A program made the translations under genes and the position numbers. A stretch of 23,006 nt of DNA from a virus. Shown one piece after another: positions 1-5,419 of this stretch (position 1 is its first letter; every line of letters starts with the position of its first letter). Where the stretch lies: positions 1 through 23,006 of the IMG/VR virus record IMGVR_UViG_3300030101_001127, one strand, 5' to 3'. The notes beneath the pieces were generated by a model. It was not told where the DNA came from. It saw nothing but the letters and a program-made list of their open reading frames with translations, and searched no databases.

Positions 1-756
1 TGTGGTAGTTGTTGTAGTTGTAGTTGTAGTAGTTACATACTTGAAACTTATATCATCTAACAAAGACCAATCATTGATGGTTATTGTAAAACTATCAATA
101 AATGTTTCTAATGTGTCATATATGTTGTAAACAACATCCTCAAACATATTTTGTATATCTGTATTATCTTGCCCCTCTAAAATGTTTTCTTGTGTTGTTT
201 CATCAGTATGCGTATAAGTTACTGTTCCATCATTATTCAAAGCACCAATGCGAAACCCAACCTCATAAATTTCATGCTCATCTGGAAGATTAAAAGTATA
301 ATCATTACTATCGTTGCCATGTTGGAAGTAGTGTAGATTCATGTGGAAATCTGTCATACCACAACAAGACCAATTACCATTACTATGCTTATCATCAATC
401 TGTATATTGTTCTCAATCTCGTTTCCCTGACTATCTATCTCATCTTCTGGCAAAACAATATCTGTTGATTGTTCCCATGTTTCAGGAACAGTTGTTGTAG
501 TTGTTGATAAATCTGGAATCGTTGTAGTTGTAGTAGTCGTAGTTGTTTCAACTGATTCATCAGGAATAGTTGTAGTTGTGGTAGTTGTTGTACCATCAAA
601 TGTTTCTATCTCTTCTACTTCTCCCGGTATCGTAGTTGTTGTTGTAGTGGTAGTAGTAGTTGTAGTTGTTGTTGTATTATCTTCTTCTGCTAAAACACTT
701 GTGGGGCATATCAAACATAAAGCAAAAAAAATCCTACTTATCCTCCGGAACAACAA
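1..756 (-). CDS. Threonine-rich secreted protein, 3' end cut by window
   Basis: Open minus-strand frame from about 795 to position 1, with no stop before the window edge. The N-terminus reads as a signal peptide: arginines (FRRISR), a hydrophobic core (IFFALCLIC), then a likely cleavage after SVLA. The mature part has poly-Thr tracts (about 15, then shorter ones, each ending in IP or VP), then an acidic globular domain of about 130 residues with a Cys pair (WSCCGM), then another poly-Thr tract at the edge. Poly-Thr linkers are typical of surface proteins in some actinobacteria (general knowledge). The role is unknown; an exported adhesin or envelope protein is inference. The frame has no ATG. 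Candidates are TTG at 768, 756 or 753, or ATT at 732, which sits 9 bases after a GGAGG. The start is therefore uncertain. Confidence 0.65.
   Translation of the reverse strand, partial: MLFRRISRIFFALCLICPTSVLAEEDNTTTTTTTTTTTTTTTIPGEVEEIETFDGTTTTTTTTIPDESVETTTTTTTTTIPDLSTTTTTVPETWEQSTDIVLPEDEIDSQGNEIENNIQIDDKHSNGNWSCCGMTDFHMNLHYFQHGNDSNDYTFNLPDEHEIYEVGFRIGALNNDGTVTYTHTDETTQENILEGQDNTDIQNMFEDVVYNIYDTLETFIDSFTITINDWSLLDDISFKYVTTTTTTTTTTT
631..676 (-). repeat. ACN-codon tract encoding poly-Thr
   Basis: Runs of GTT/GTA/GTG triplets on the plus strand are ACA/ACT/ACC codons on the minus strand, about 15 threonines here. Shorter tracts of the same kind lie at about 491-506, 521-550, 568-594 and 1-35. 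All stay in frame with the secreted protein, so they are coding low-complexity linkers rather than intergenic repeats. The synonymous codons are mixed, so this is not a pure microsatellite. Confidence 0.85.
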
Positions 757-776
757 CCCTGCCCACAACAGTACAT
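738..776 (-). CDS. 12-residue Cys-rich mini-ORF (leader peptide?)
   Basis: ATG at 776 to TAA at 738 encodes MYCCGQGCCSGG, with 4 Cys in 12 residues. A strong GAGGAGG (783-789) sits 6 bases before the ATG, the best ribosome site in this area. The ORF's last codons (GGA GGA TAA) themselves form a GGAGG before the threonine-rich secreted gene. It may be a translated leader that feeds ribosomes into that gene. Alternatively it is the true N-terminus of that gene, joined by a -1 shift or separated by a sequencing indel. I do not recognise the peptide. Confidence 0.45.
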   Translation of the reverse strand: MYCCGQGCCSGG

Positions 777-787
777 CAAAAACCTCC

Positions 788-955
788 TCACATCATACTC
801 CTTAACAAAACAGCAAATGATATGATTACTCCCATATAACTAAAAAACTCTGTTTTAGAAACCTTACTGTTTGTCTTTTCATGTAATTCATCAATGCGTT
901 GATTGATCTCACGCTGCCCCTGAATCACGAGCATAATCATTTCTTTTGTTGTCAT
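788..955 (-). CDS. Small coiled-coil protein with C-terminal membrane segment
   Basis: A 55-residue protein from ATG 955. The N-terminal half is an amphipathic helix (MLVIQGQREINQRIDELHEK), followed by a C-terminal hydrophobic segment (FFSYMGVIISFAVLL). This layout resembles XhlA-type haemolysin/holin-associated phage proteins, but the family assignment is only by architecture. It could be an anchor or holin partner for the transglycosylase encoded upstream in the same operon. An in-frame TTG at 991 would add 12 residues and overlap the previous gene; ATG is preferred, although its ribosome site is weak. The stop overlaps the GAGGAGG of the next mini-ORF. Confidence 0.55.
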   Translation of the reverse strand: MTTKEMIMLVIQGQREINQRIDELHEKTNSKVSKTEFFSYMGVIISFAVLLRSMM

Positions 956-977
956 TCCATTATTTTCTATCACATTT

Positions 978-1196
978 CTAATGTACTTCAAAGATCAGAT
1001 ATTCTGAAATCTTGAGTTTATTTTTGTTATCATGCTCTTCAATCATGTAGCTAGTAGCACCATATTTTCTATTTATCTTGAATAAAATTTTTCCATATCT
1101 CCATTTGATGTCTTGTGTTTCAGATATTATAAAATCTGTGCCGGGCTCAACAAATCTAATCTCTTGATTTTTTTTAAAATGGATTTTTGTCATCAT
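978..1196 (-). CDS. Hypothetical small protein
   Basis: A 72-residue protein starting at a double ATG (1196/1193) and overlapping the upstream gene's end by 23 bases. The frame is open further upstream to 1322, but that part lies wholly inside the preceding gene. The sequence alternates charged and beta-prone residues (EIRFVEPGTDFIISETQDI, KWRYGKILFKINRKYG), suggesting a small beta-rich soluble protein. I recognise no family. It is a member of the tightly packed early operon. Confidence 0.5.
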   Translation of the reverse strand: MMTKIHFKKNQEIRFVEPGTDFIISETQDIKWRYGKILFKINRKYGATSYMIEEHDNKNKLKISEYLIFEVH

Positions 1197-1599
1197 TGTA
1201 GTAGTGCATTCGCTTTGCAGCTTTTCTGTACTCTGATTCCCTAATTGCTTTTCCAAGCAATCTATCTTCTTCTTTTCTAAGTTGCACCACCACAGAATAT
1301 AAAATATTAAGCAAATCATCATAGGCTAAATCCCATAATATTTGATTTGAATTTTCTGTTTCTGTAAGAATATTGAAAAGATCTTTGTATGTATAAACAA
1401 TATGCCATCTTGTATCAACATCAATTATTTTTATATCAAACTCAACACCACCATAATGATTTTGAAATAAATGATGTTCGGCTAAAGGATCTATTTCATA
1501 TTTCTGATATATTCTGTTCCATAGACCAATATCTTGAAGATGTTTTTTAACAATCTCAAAACCTTTGTTAATATCATCAGAATAAGGTATTGCGTTCAT
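1174..1599 (-). CDS. Hypothetical protein, 141 residues
   Basis: An acidic-to-neutral protein rich in Trp, Tyr and His, with no signal peptide or membrane segment. The middle (GGVEFDIKIIDVDTRWHIVY) is beta-like; the C-terminal half is helical and ends in a basic stretch (RESEYRKAAKRMHYYNDD). The family is not recognised. It overlaps the upstream winged-helix gene by 23 bases and the downstream gene by a similar amount, an arrangement that suggests coupled translation. The function cannot be given. Confidence 0.6.
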   Translation of the reverse strand: MNAIPYSDDINKGFEIVKKHLQDIGLWNRIYQKYEIDPLAEHHLFQNHYGGVEFDIKIIDVDTRWHIVYTYKDLFNILTETENSNQILWDLAYDDLLNILYSVVVQLRKEEDRLLGKAIRESEYRKAAKRMHYYNDDKNPF

Positions 1600-1825
1600 A
1601 ATCAGGCATTTCTCTGCTTAATTTGTACATAAACAACCTGTGATCGTGCATTTCGCATTTTTTTCCCTGTATATCTATCTTAAAACCATTATAATTATCA
1701 TGTTTGATTTCGCTTATTCTTTGTGCATAATCTTTAATAAAGTGATCTCTTAAGAATACAGAGCTACATACCCAATTATCTTCATTTCTCAATAGTATAT
1801 TTTTTATTGTTTCTCTATCTGTCAT
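1577..1825 (-). CDS. Small winged-helix-like DNA-binding protein
   Basis: An 82-residue protein from ATG 1825, chosen because GGGGGAG lies 2-4 bases before it; the open frame extends to 1873 but only inside the transglycosylase gene. The pattern is helix, then SSVFLRDHFIKDYAQRISEI as helix-turn-helix, then NYNGFKIDIQ and a HDHRLFMYKL strand as the wing. This resembles small phage and archaeal winged-helix regulators in which 'RISEI..D.G.KI' marks the recognition helix and wing. It may be an early regulator. The call rests on pattern only and no DNA target is visible. Confidence 0.5.
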   Translation of the reverse strand: MTDRETIKNILLRNEDNWVCSSVFLRDHFIKDYAQRISEIKHDNYNGFKIDIQGKKCEMHDHRLFMYKLSREMPDYERNTLF

Positions 1826-2231
1826 ATCTCCCCCAACAATGTTTGGAACTATTCCAATGATGCCAACCATCATACTTGGATAACCACCGAGCAGCTTTTA
1901 CATTTGTGTAAGGATCATACATATCAAGATCTCTCTTATAAATATCATCCTCAAGCCATCTTTCAGTATTGTTGTTAAATTGAAACAATCCCTGATCGTA
2001 TGATCCATCTTTATTGTACCCTGTTGCACTTGCATATCCTGATGATTCACAATAAACAATGGTTAGTGCAAGAGCAGAATCATTTGTGAACATTTCGCTA
2101 ATTAAAGGAATCCACTCCTGCACCTCCTCTATTATCTCGCATTGTTGAACAACAGTTGGTATGTCATTGGGCTGGTATATATGAAAGTTCAACTGCCCCA
2201 ACAATGAACAAGATAAAAGTAAATCAATCAC
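1815..2231 (-). CDS. Secreted lytic transglycosylase-like muramidase
   Basis: A 138-residue protein with the SLT/lysozyme-like fold signature: VYCESSG (putative catalytic Glu62), then YDQGLFQF (about 78-85), then DPYTNVKAARWL and a C-terminal WHHWNSSKHCWG. The order Glu, GLFQ, N..AA, W..W matches transglycosylase-like and Rpf-like domains that cleave the glycan backbone of peptidoglycan. A hydrophobic N-terminus (LLLSCSLLG) may be a short signal sequence. It lies in the early/accessory operon, not with the holin, so it could act in superinfection exclusion, remodelling or lysis. ATGA overlap with the gene before it; it overlaps the next gene by 11 bases. Confidence 0.8.
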   Translation of the reverse strand: MIDLLLSCSLLGQLNFHIYQPNDIPTVVQQCEIIEEVQEWIPLISEMFTNDSALALTIVYCESSGYASATGYNKDGSYDQGLFQFNNNTERWLEDDIYKRDLDMYDPYTNVKAARWLSKYDGWHHWNSSKHCWGRYDR

Positions 2232-2341
2232 TCTTCTTCTATTTCTGGATCTATAAGCTCAAGCATTCTAATTACTGTTGCATTATCGTTGTCAATTAGA
2301 AGTTTGTATAATTTTTTTATAGGTATAAATATTTCAGTCAT
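2228..2341 (-). CDS. Small acidic-tailed protein, 37 residues
   Basis: ATG at 2341 overlaps the previous gene's stop by 8 bases, and the stop forms an ATGA overlap with the transglycosylase. The short helical sequence has a basic N-half (FIPIKKLYKLLI) and an acidic C-terminus (ELIDPEIEEE). An in-frame ATG at 2350 is also possible. The overlaps on both sides support translation, but no function can be assigned. Confidence 0.5.
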   Translation of the reverse strand: MTEIFIPIKKLYKLLIDNDNATVIRMLELIDPEIEEE

Positions 2342-2606
2342 TTTCAACATAAGACCAACATTCCTCACAATACTTTTTATCTTCATCATCTCCAGAGATA
2401 AAAGCATCACAAACATGAGTTGGTGTTTCAAAGTCAATCCATGCTTTTTGATAAACAGATACTTTTTTACTATATATGTTTTCTTGCATTGTCATTTGTT
2501 TTTTCCACCACATAGAATCTATTGTATCCAATGCAGCTTTTTCTGAATCAGCTTTGATTGTATATTCAGTTATTGTTCTATCTGTAAATTTGTAAATATA
2601 GCTCAT
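2334..2606 (-). CDS. Hypothetical protein, 90 residues
   Basis: The start forms an ATGA overlap with the methyltransferase stop. The N-terminal stretch (MSYIYKFTDRTITEYTIKA) is beta-like and followed by DSEKAALDTIDSMW. This resembles small phage proteins whose strand-helix units read '...YTI.A.s.eeAl..a'. The C-terminus has three Cys (one in THVCDAF, then YCEECW) that could bind a metal. No family is recognised with confidence. Confidence 0.6.
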   Translation of the reverse strand: MSYIYKFTDRTITEYTIKADSEKAALDTIDSMWWKKQMTMQENIYSKKVSVYQKAWIDFETPTHVCDAFISGDDEDKKYCEECWSYVEND

Positions 2607-3202
2607 ATTATGTTCTCAATAATTTCTTTACATAGTTCATAAGGTACTTTACTTCTTTCAAAATTACCTTTTAAGCCTTGTGTACCTGTCTTAGATCCTC
2701 TCGGAGCTGCCTCGTGGCAAGGCATACCATTCTTACACATTTCTCTTGGAGTCCAATCTAAATTGTTCCATAAATCAGTTGGTTTCATCCTTGAATCGCC
2801 ATATTGACAATAAGTAACAGTATCCAATTTATAATCAAGCAAATCCAATTTTCTTAGTTTGCCTCTTGGATTTTCAATAATGAAATATTTTGGTTTCAGT
2901 TCTTCAATTATGTATTTTGTTCTTTTTATCAAAGCCATACCATTCACTGCCTCTTGTGTTTTTGGTGTATGATCGCTGTTCCAATGCTTACCGATACTTG
3001 CAACACTAAAGTATGTACATGGTGGAGATGCCCAAATAATATCAGGAACAAAAGGAACTTTGTCTAAATCAAAACCAAAAAAATCTGTAATGTAATCAAT
3101 ACCCTCAAAATCTTTATGATCTGTTGTAAATGTTTCAAACCCATATTCTTTTGCAACATTTGTAAAGCTGCAACTTCCTGCAAAAAGTTCTAATACTTTC
3201 AT
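2603..3202 (-). CDS. DNA cytosine-C5 methyltransferase family protein
   Basis: A 199-residue protein with the ordered C5-methylase motifs: motif I LELFAGS (4-10, SAM binding), motif IV ASPPCTYFS with catalytic Cys62, motif VI as ENPRG (110-114; ENV in classical enzymes) and motif VIII-like TVTYCQYG. A C-terminal GNF..SKVPYELCKEI could stand for motifs IX-X. At 199 residues it is short, with little room for a target-recognition domain, as in many phage orphan methylases. It probably methylates cytosine in phage DNA to evade host restriction; no cognate nuclease is adjacent. GGGGAGAGG lies just before the ATG, and the start overlaps the previous stop (TAATG). Confidence 0.85.
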   Translation of the reverse strand: MKVLELFAGSCSFTNVAKEYGFETFTTDHKDFEGIDYITDFFGFDLDKVPFVPDIIWASPPCTYFSVASIGKHWNSDHTPKTQEAVNGMALIKRTKYIIEELKPKYFIIENPRGKLRKLDLLDYKLDTVTYCQYGDSRMKPTDLWNNLDWTPREMCKNGMPCHEAAPRGSKTGTQGLKGNFERSKVPYELCKEIIENII

Positions 3203-3357
3203 TATTCCTCTCCCCTTACAAACATTTCATTTTTTACTTTCCAATTAGGATGAATATATTTTTTATCCTCATTGAACATCTTATACGCTTGAACAGCATC
3301 TTTTGCAAGATATGATCTTTCTAATACAAGAATCATTTTGTGCTTTTTTGGTTTCAT
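3202..3357 (-). CDS. Hypothetical small basic protein, 51 residues
   Basis: ATG at 3357 makes an ATGA overlap with the upstream gene, and TAA at 3202 makes a TAATG overlap with the methyltransferase. The protein starts MKPKKHKMILVLERSYLAKD, is basic at the N-terminus, and contains DKKYIHPNWKV. No family is recognised. Support comes from the perfect overlaps on both ends and the absence of another frame filling this stretch. Confidence 0.6.
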   Translation of the reverse strand: MKPKKHKMILVLERSYLAKDAVQAYKMFNEDKKYIHPNWKVKNEMFVRGEE

Positions 3358-3605
3358 AATGCCCACTCCAAGAAATATCTTTTGTGCTTTCTAGGTGTAC
3401 CATCAAGATTCAATTTTGCTCTCATTTTGCCCTCTTTACAATCACAATCCTCTTTCCATACATCAAGATGCTCATATTTGCAAAGCATATATATTTGCTG
3501 CCTAACCCTTTTTACAGATGGATCTAAGGCACAAATTTCGCCCTCAAGTTCTAATACTGATCTAACTTTCTGTAAATCTGTTAATTTATTATTATATATA
3601 AACAG
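3354..3605 (-). CDS. Hypothetical protein with probable CTG start
   Basis: About 83 residues. The frame has no ATG at its 5' end: it offers TTG at 3611, directly abutting AAGGAGG with no spacer, and CTG at 3605, 6 bases after it. The annealing-protein gene upstream uses the same AAGGAGGTTGAA followed by ATG, so CTG sits where a start is expected. The protein is basic. It has a helical N-half (LTDLQKVRSVLELEGEI), a VRQQIYMLCKYEHL segment, a Cys pair (DCDCKEGK) and a C-terminal GTPRKHKRYFLEW. It may bind nucleic acid; no family is recognised. It lies just downstream of the repeat tract. Confidence 0.55.
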   Translation of the reverse strand: MFIYNNKLTDLQKVRSVLELEGEICALDPSVKRVRQQIYMLCKYEHLDVWKEDCDCKEGKMRAKLNLDGTPRKHKRYFLEWAL

Positions 3606-3634
3606 TTTCAACCTCCTTATTTTTTATATATTAT

Positions 3635-3660
3635 CTACTCTACTCTACTCTACTCTACTC
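3635..3660 (-). repeat. Tandem pentamer repeat (GAGTA on minus), 5 copies
   Basis: Five perfect head-to-tail CTACT units plus one base on the plus strand, read as GAGTA/TAGAG on the minus strand. It lies between the replication-initiator-like gene and the next gene, beside an AT-only stretch (ATAATATATAAAAAATAA) that ends at a ribosome binding site. It could be iterons of an origin or a slippage-prone tract that varies promoter geometry. It is not coding in the supported frames. Confidence 0.9.
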
Positions 3661-3676
3661 TGTATCATCACATGTT

Positions 3677-3694
3677 TGTTACAGTTATGTAACA
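3677..3694. repeat. Short palindrome, possible operator or origin element
   Basis: TGTTAC and GTAACA arms of 6 bases are separated by 6 bases. A further GTAAC copy follows at about 3695-3699. It lies 17 bases from the pentamer repeats in the gap after the replication-initiator-like gene. The spacing suits a dimeric DNA-binding protein; it is too weak for a terminator. Confidence 0.45.
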
Positions 3695-3711
3695 GTAACG
3701 CAACGCTAACA

Positions 3712-4125
3712 TTACTCATCAATATCATGTCCATGTATATCTTTCATTAGCTTTTTGTATTTCTTTTGAGATTCCTCTTCTGCTTTTCTTTGCCGATATG
3801 CTTTCTGTCTAGCTGCATTCATCTTTCTATATTTATCTAATTGTGAATACTTATCTTGCCAATCATGTACAAAATATCCAGACTTTTTTTTATCAACAAA
3901 TCCTGCATCTACCATTTGTTCAAGTAGATCCACTCCATCCCAAACTTCGTTTTTGAGAAGTTCAGGATGGGGAATATATCCGGGCTTTTTACCAAATTCA
4001 AAAGAATATGCCCAAAGTTTTACAAGTGCTCCTACTGCCTCCATCTGTGAAAGCCCATTGGCTTTTGCAAACTGTATCAATTTAGGATTCCTTAAAAACG
4101 AAACATCTACCTGTATCCAAGACAT
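3712..4125 (-). CDS. Replication-initiator-like protein (winged-helix N-terminus)
   Basis: A 137-residue protein. It begins SWIQVDVSFLRNPKLIQFA, then has AVGALVKLWAYSFEF and GYIPHPELL, then a VDLLEQMVDAGFVD...GYFVHDW unit. This is the layout of the N-terminal winged-helix domain of phage replisome organisers ('w...d..f...pKv..La..lg....a.g.l..lw......g..dg.i'), which bind the origin and recruit helicase. A Lys/Arg-rich helix follows (KYRKMNAARQKAYRQRK). The usual C-terminal helicase-loader part is missing, so it may be a short initiator or regulator. The start is ATG 4125 after GGGAGA; GTG 4128 is the alternative. Confidence 0.55.
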   Translation of the reverse strand: MSWIQVDVSFLRNPKLIQFAKANGLSQMEAVGALVKLWAYSFEFGKKPGYIPHPELLKNEVWDGVDLLEQMVDAGFVDKKKSGYFVHDWQDKYSQLDKYRKMNAARQKAYRQRKAEEESQKKYKKLMKDIHGHDIDE

Positions 4126-4730
4126 CACTCTCCCTTATCTTTATCAACTTGGGATAATGTAACTAAATCCTGTATTTTATTCTTTACAGAATCCATATTA
4201 TTTACAGATAGTTCATTTTCTTTCATACCCATCTCTCCAAGAGCTTGAGCATAGAAAGATTTTGCGTTATGTTCGTTCTTGTTTGTTATTTCAAATGCAA
4301 AGTTTTTTACATTATTAATTATGCTTTGTTGTTTGTTGGATAGATCTTTTACCAATCCCTCTTCAACAAGTTCCTCTACTTTGGTGTCTAATGTGGATTT
4401 AGAGCTCTTTTTAGGCGTATTTGCCTTATTTCTAGCAATATCCTCCATTTCCTCCTGTGTAGGCTCTGCACCGAAGAATACACGCAAACAACGCCCACGA
4501 GCAACAGATTCAGCCTTTTCTAGCTTTTTCTCCCTGTTTATGTTCTCTGCACCATAACCAGTACATTTAACCACATCAGAATCATCAAGATATAAACTTG
4601 CTTTGAAGATAACAACATCTCCAACCATAGTTTCTAACTCTGTTACGAGTCTTGCATCTGGATTATTTTCGTTTAATTTTGTTATCAGATCATCTACTTT
4701 GATGTAATCTTCTAAGAATTTTGCTGCCAT
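4125..4730 (-). CDS. Rad52/Erf-like single-strand annealing protein (putative)
   Basis: A 201-residue protein. Its N-terminal 95 residues follow a pattern seen in phage recombination/ssDNA-binding proteins: '.DARLVTEL......V.FKA.LYLDD...V.CTGYG.E.......EKAESVARGR.L..F'. This parallels the 'KTSALENAETSAIGRAL' signature of Rad52/Erf-like annealing proteins. Residues about 105-201 are a charged, Lys/Ser-rich helical tail, as in annealing proteins that carry a partner-binding C-terminus. It would anneal single-stranded DNA in phage recombination and replication. The ribosome site AAGGAGG is 5 bases before the ATG. It is followed by the replication-initiator-like gene, which supports a DNA-metabolism role. 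The family call is by pattern only. Confidence 0.5.
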   Translation of the reverse strand: MAAKFLEDYIKVDDLITKLNENNPDARLVTELETMVGDVVIFKASLYLDDSDVVKCTGYGAENINREKKLEKAESVARGRCLRVFFGAEPTQEEMEDIARNKANTPKKSSKSTLDTKVEELVEEGLVKDLSNKQQSIINNVKNFAFEITNKNEHNAKSFYAQALGEMGMKENELSVNNMDSVKNKIQDLVTLSQVDKDKGE

Positions 4731-4740
4731 TTCAACCTCC

Positions 4741-4875
4741 TTAAGTATTTACACATTCGGCACAAAGTCCAAACTGTACATTTGAATCTTTAAATGTGCA
4801 TATTATTACTGCTATACCACTACAATCTTTGCATGGTATAAGTTCTTTTTCTGTAATATCTTTTAGATCTACCAT
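4741..4875 (-). CDS. Zinc-ribbon-like small protein, 44 residues
   Basis: ATG 4875 follows directly on the previous stop (TAG-ATG) and the TAA lies in the ribosome site of the next gene. Cys15-x2-Cys18 (CKDC) and Cys38-x2-Cys41 (CAEC) form a four-Cys knuckle pair 19 residues apart, typical of a small zinc ribbon. Such phage proteins often act as nucleic-acid-binding or transcription-modifying factors, but the sequence does not say which. Confidence 0.65.
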   Translation of the reverse strand: MVDLKDITEKELIPCKDCSGIAVIICTFKDSNVQFGLCAECVNT

Positions 4876-5049
4876 CTAAAAAATATTCTTTCTTGTAAGT
4901 GTTTCTCCTCTTTGTAGTCGCCCCATCCAATCATGTTTACTGTTGAGCCTCTTTTCTGATACCCATAAGGATATATAACAGAAAGTAAGGATCAAAGATA
5001 ACAGACCATATACAGCTAAAAATAGGTAAACCCATTCTTGTATCATCAT
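4876..5049 (-). CDS. Small single-pass membrane protein, 57 residues
   Basis: Starts at a double ATG (5049/5046), 9 bases after AAGGAGG; the frame extends to 5082 but only through the promoter region. A hydrophobic segment (VYLFLAVYGLLSLILTFCYI) follows a short N-terminus, then a basic cytoplasmic tail (KRLNSKHDWMGRLQRGETLTRK). It is the first gene after the putative promoter and so probably early-expressed. The function is unknown. Confidence 0.65.
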   Translation of the reverse strand: MMIQEWVYLFLAVYGLLSLILTFCYISLWVSEKRLNSKHDWMGRLQRGETLTRKNIF

Positions 5050-5071
5050 ATTTATCAACCTCCTTAATTTG

Positions 5072-5101
5072 ATTATATACACAAAAATAAAAATTTGTCA
5101 T
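5072..5101 (-). promoter_or_regulatory. Putative sigma70-type promoter of the early operon
   Basis: On the minus strand, ATGACA (5101-5096) and a consensus TATAAT (5077-5072) are separated by 18 bases of A/T-rich spacer. The start point would fall near 5065, giving a leader that begins at or just before the AAGGAGG (5065-5059) of the membrane protein gene. It sits just downstream of a terminator that closes the late operon, where a new promoter is needed. Confidence 0.55.
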
Positions 5102-5148
5102 TAATTTTATAAAAAATTGTCAAAGTTGTAAGGTACTATATATATATT

Positions 5149-5197
5149 GAATACCGAATTACTCCCCTACATATACGAGTATCAACCTCCGGTATTC
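5149..5197. repeat. 8-bp inverted repeat between terminator and promoter
   Basis: GAATACCG at 5149-5156 and CGGTATTC at 5190-5197 are exact inverted copies 33 bases apart. Read on the minus strand, the loop holds GGAGGTTGAT and an ATG-TAG start-stop pair. It could be an operator pair, part of a small structured RNA, or a remnant leader. No gene is visible here. Confidence 0.5.
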
Positions 5198-5206
5198 ATA
5201 AAAAAA

Positions 5207-5234
5207 GGGAGATCTACAAAGATCTCCCTTTTTT
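5207..5234 (-). terminator. Rho-independent terminator, bidirectional by sequence
   Basis: The perfect 9-bp stem GGGAGATCT / AGATCTCCC (5207-5215 and 5220-5228) has an ACAA loop and is flanked by seven A on one side and six T on the other. It works in either direction. All nearby genes are on the minus strand, so it ends the late/lysis operon 45 bases after the 48-residue gene's stop. Confidence 0.92.
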
Positions 5235-5272
5235 ATTGAGTAAAATCCTAAAAGTTATAAGCTATTGCTAGT

Positions 5273-5419
5273 CTATAATCCCTTAAGTTCTTCCTCTAAG
5301 TATAACAGCGATTCGTTGTTTTTCTTTTCTAAATGTTCAATCAAATCAAATAAATCGTAATAAAAGATTTTTAACAGATTGCGAATATCTAACTTAAATT
5401 GTAACCAAGTTTTACTCAA
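5273..5419 (-). CDS. Small helical protein in lysis cluster, 48 residues, TTG start
   Basis: TTG at 5419 overlaps the holin-like gene's TGA (TTGA), with AGAGGA a few bases before it. The product reads SKTWLQFKLDIRNLLKIFYY and then an acidic helix (DLFDLIEHLEKK, LLYLEEELKGL), so it is amphipathic and highly helical. It is the last gene before the terminator. It could be an antiholin or lysis accessory protein; position is the only hint. The frame fills the gap between the holin gene and the terminator. Confidence 0.55.
   Translation of the reverse strand: MSKTWLQFKLDIRNLLKIFYYDLFDLIEHLEKKNNESLLYLEEELKGL

Noticed and set aside
1-676. GTAGTT repeats as a possible CRISPR or satellite
   Set aside because: No repeat-spacer pattern; the tracts are in-frame threonine codons of varying length.
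578-805. Plus-strand ORF with a long poly-valine run
   Set aside because: It is the antisense of the poly-Thr codons of the minus-strand secreted protein; no ribosome site.
1197-1322. Longer N-terminus for the 978-1196 gene
   Set aside because: The extension lies entirely within the upstream coding frame and would be a 149-base overlap; a double ATG at 1196 fits the spacing of this genome.
3340-3750. Plus-strand ORF of 136 residues
   Set aside because: It runs across two minus-strand genes and the pentamer repeat; Leu/Ser/Cys-rich antisense composition.
5118-5123. Perfect TTGACA -35 box on the minus strand
   Set aside because: No acceptable -10 hexamer at 16-18 bases; the ATGACA/TATAAT pair just downstream is a better promoter.
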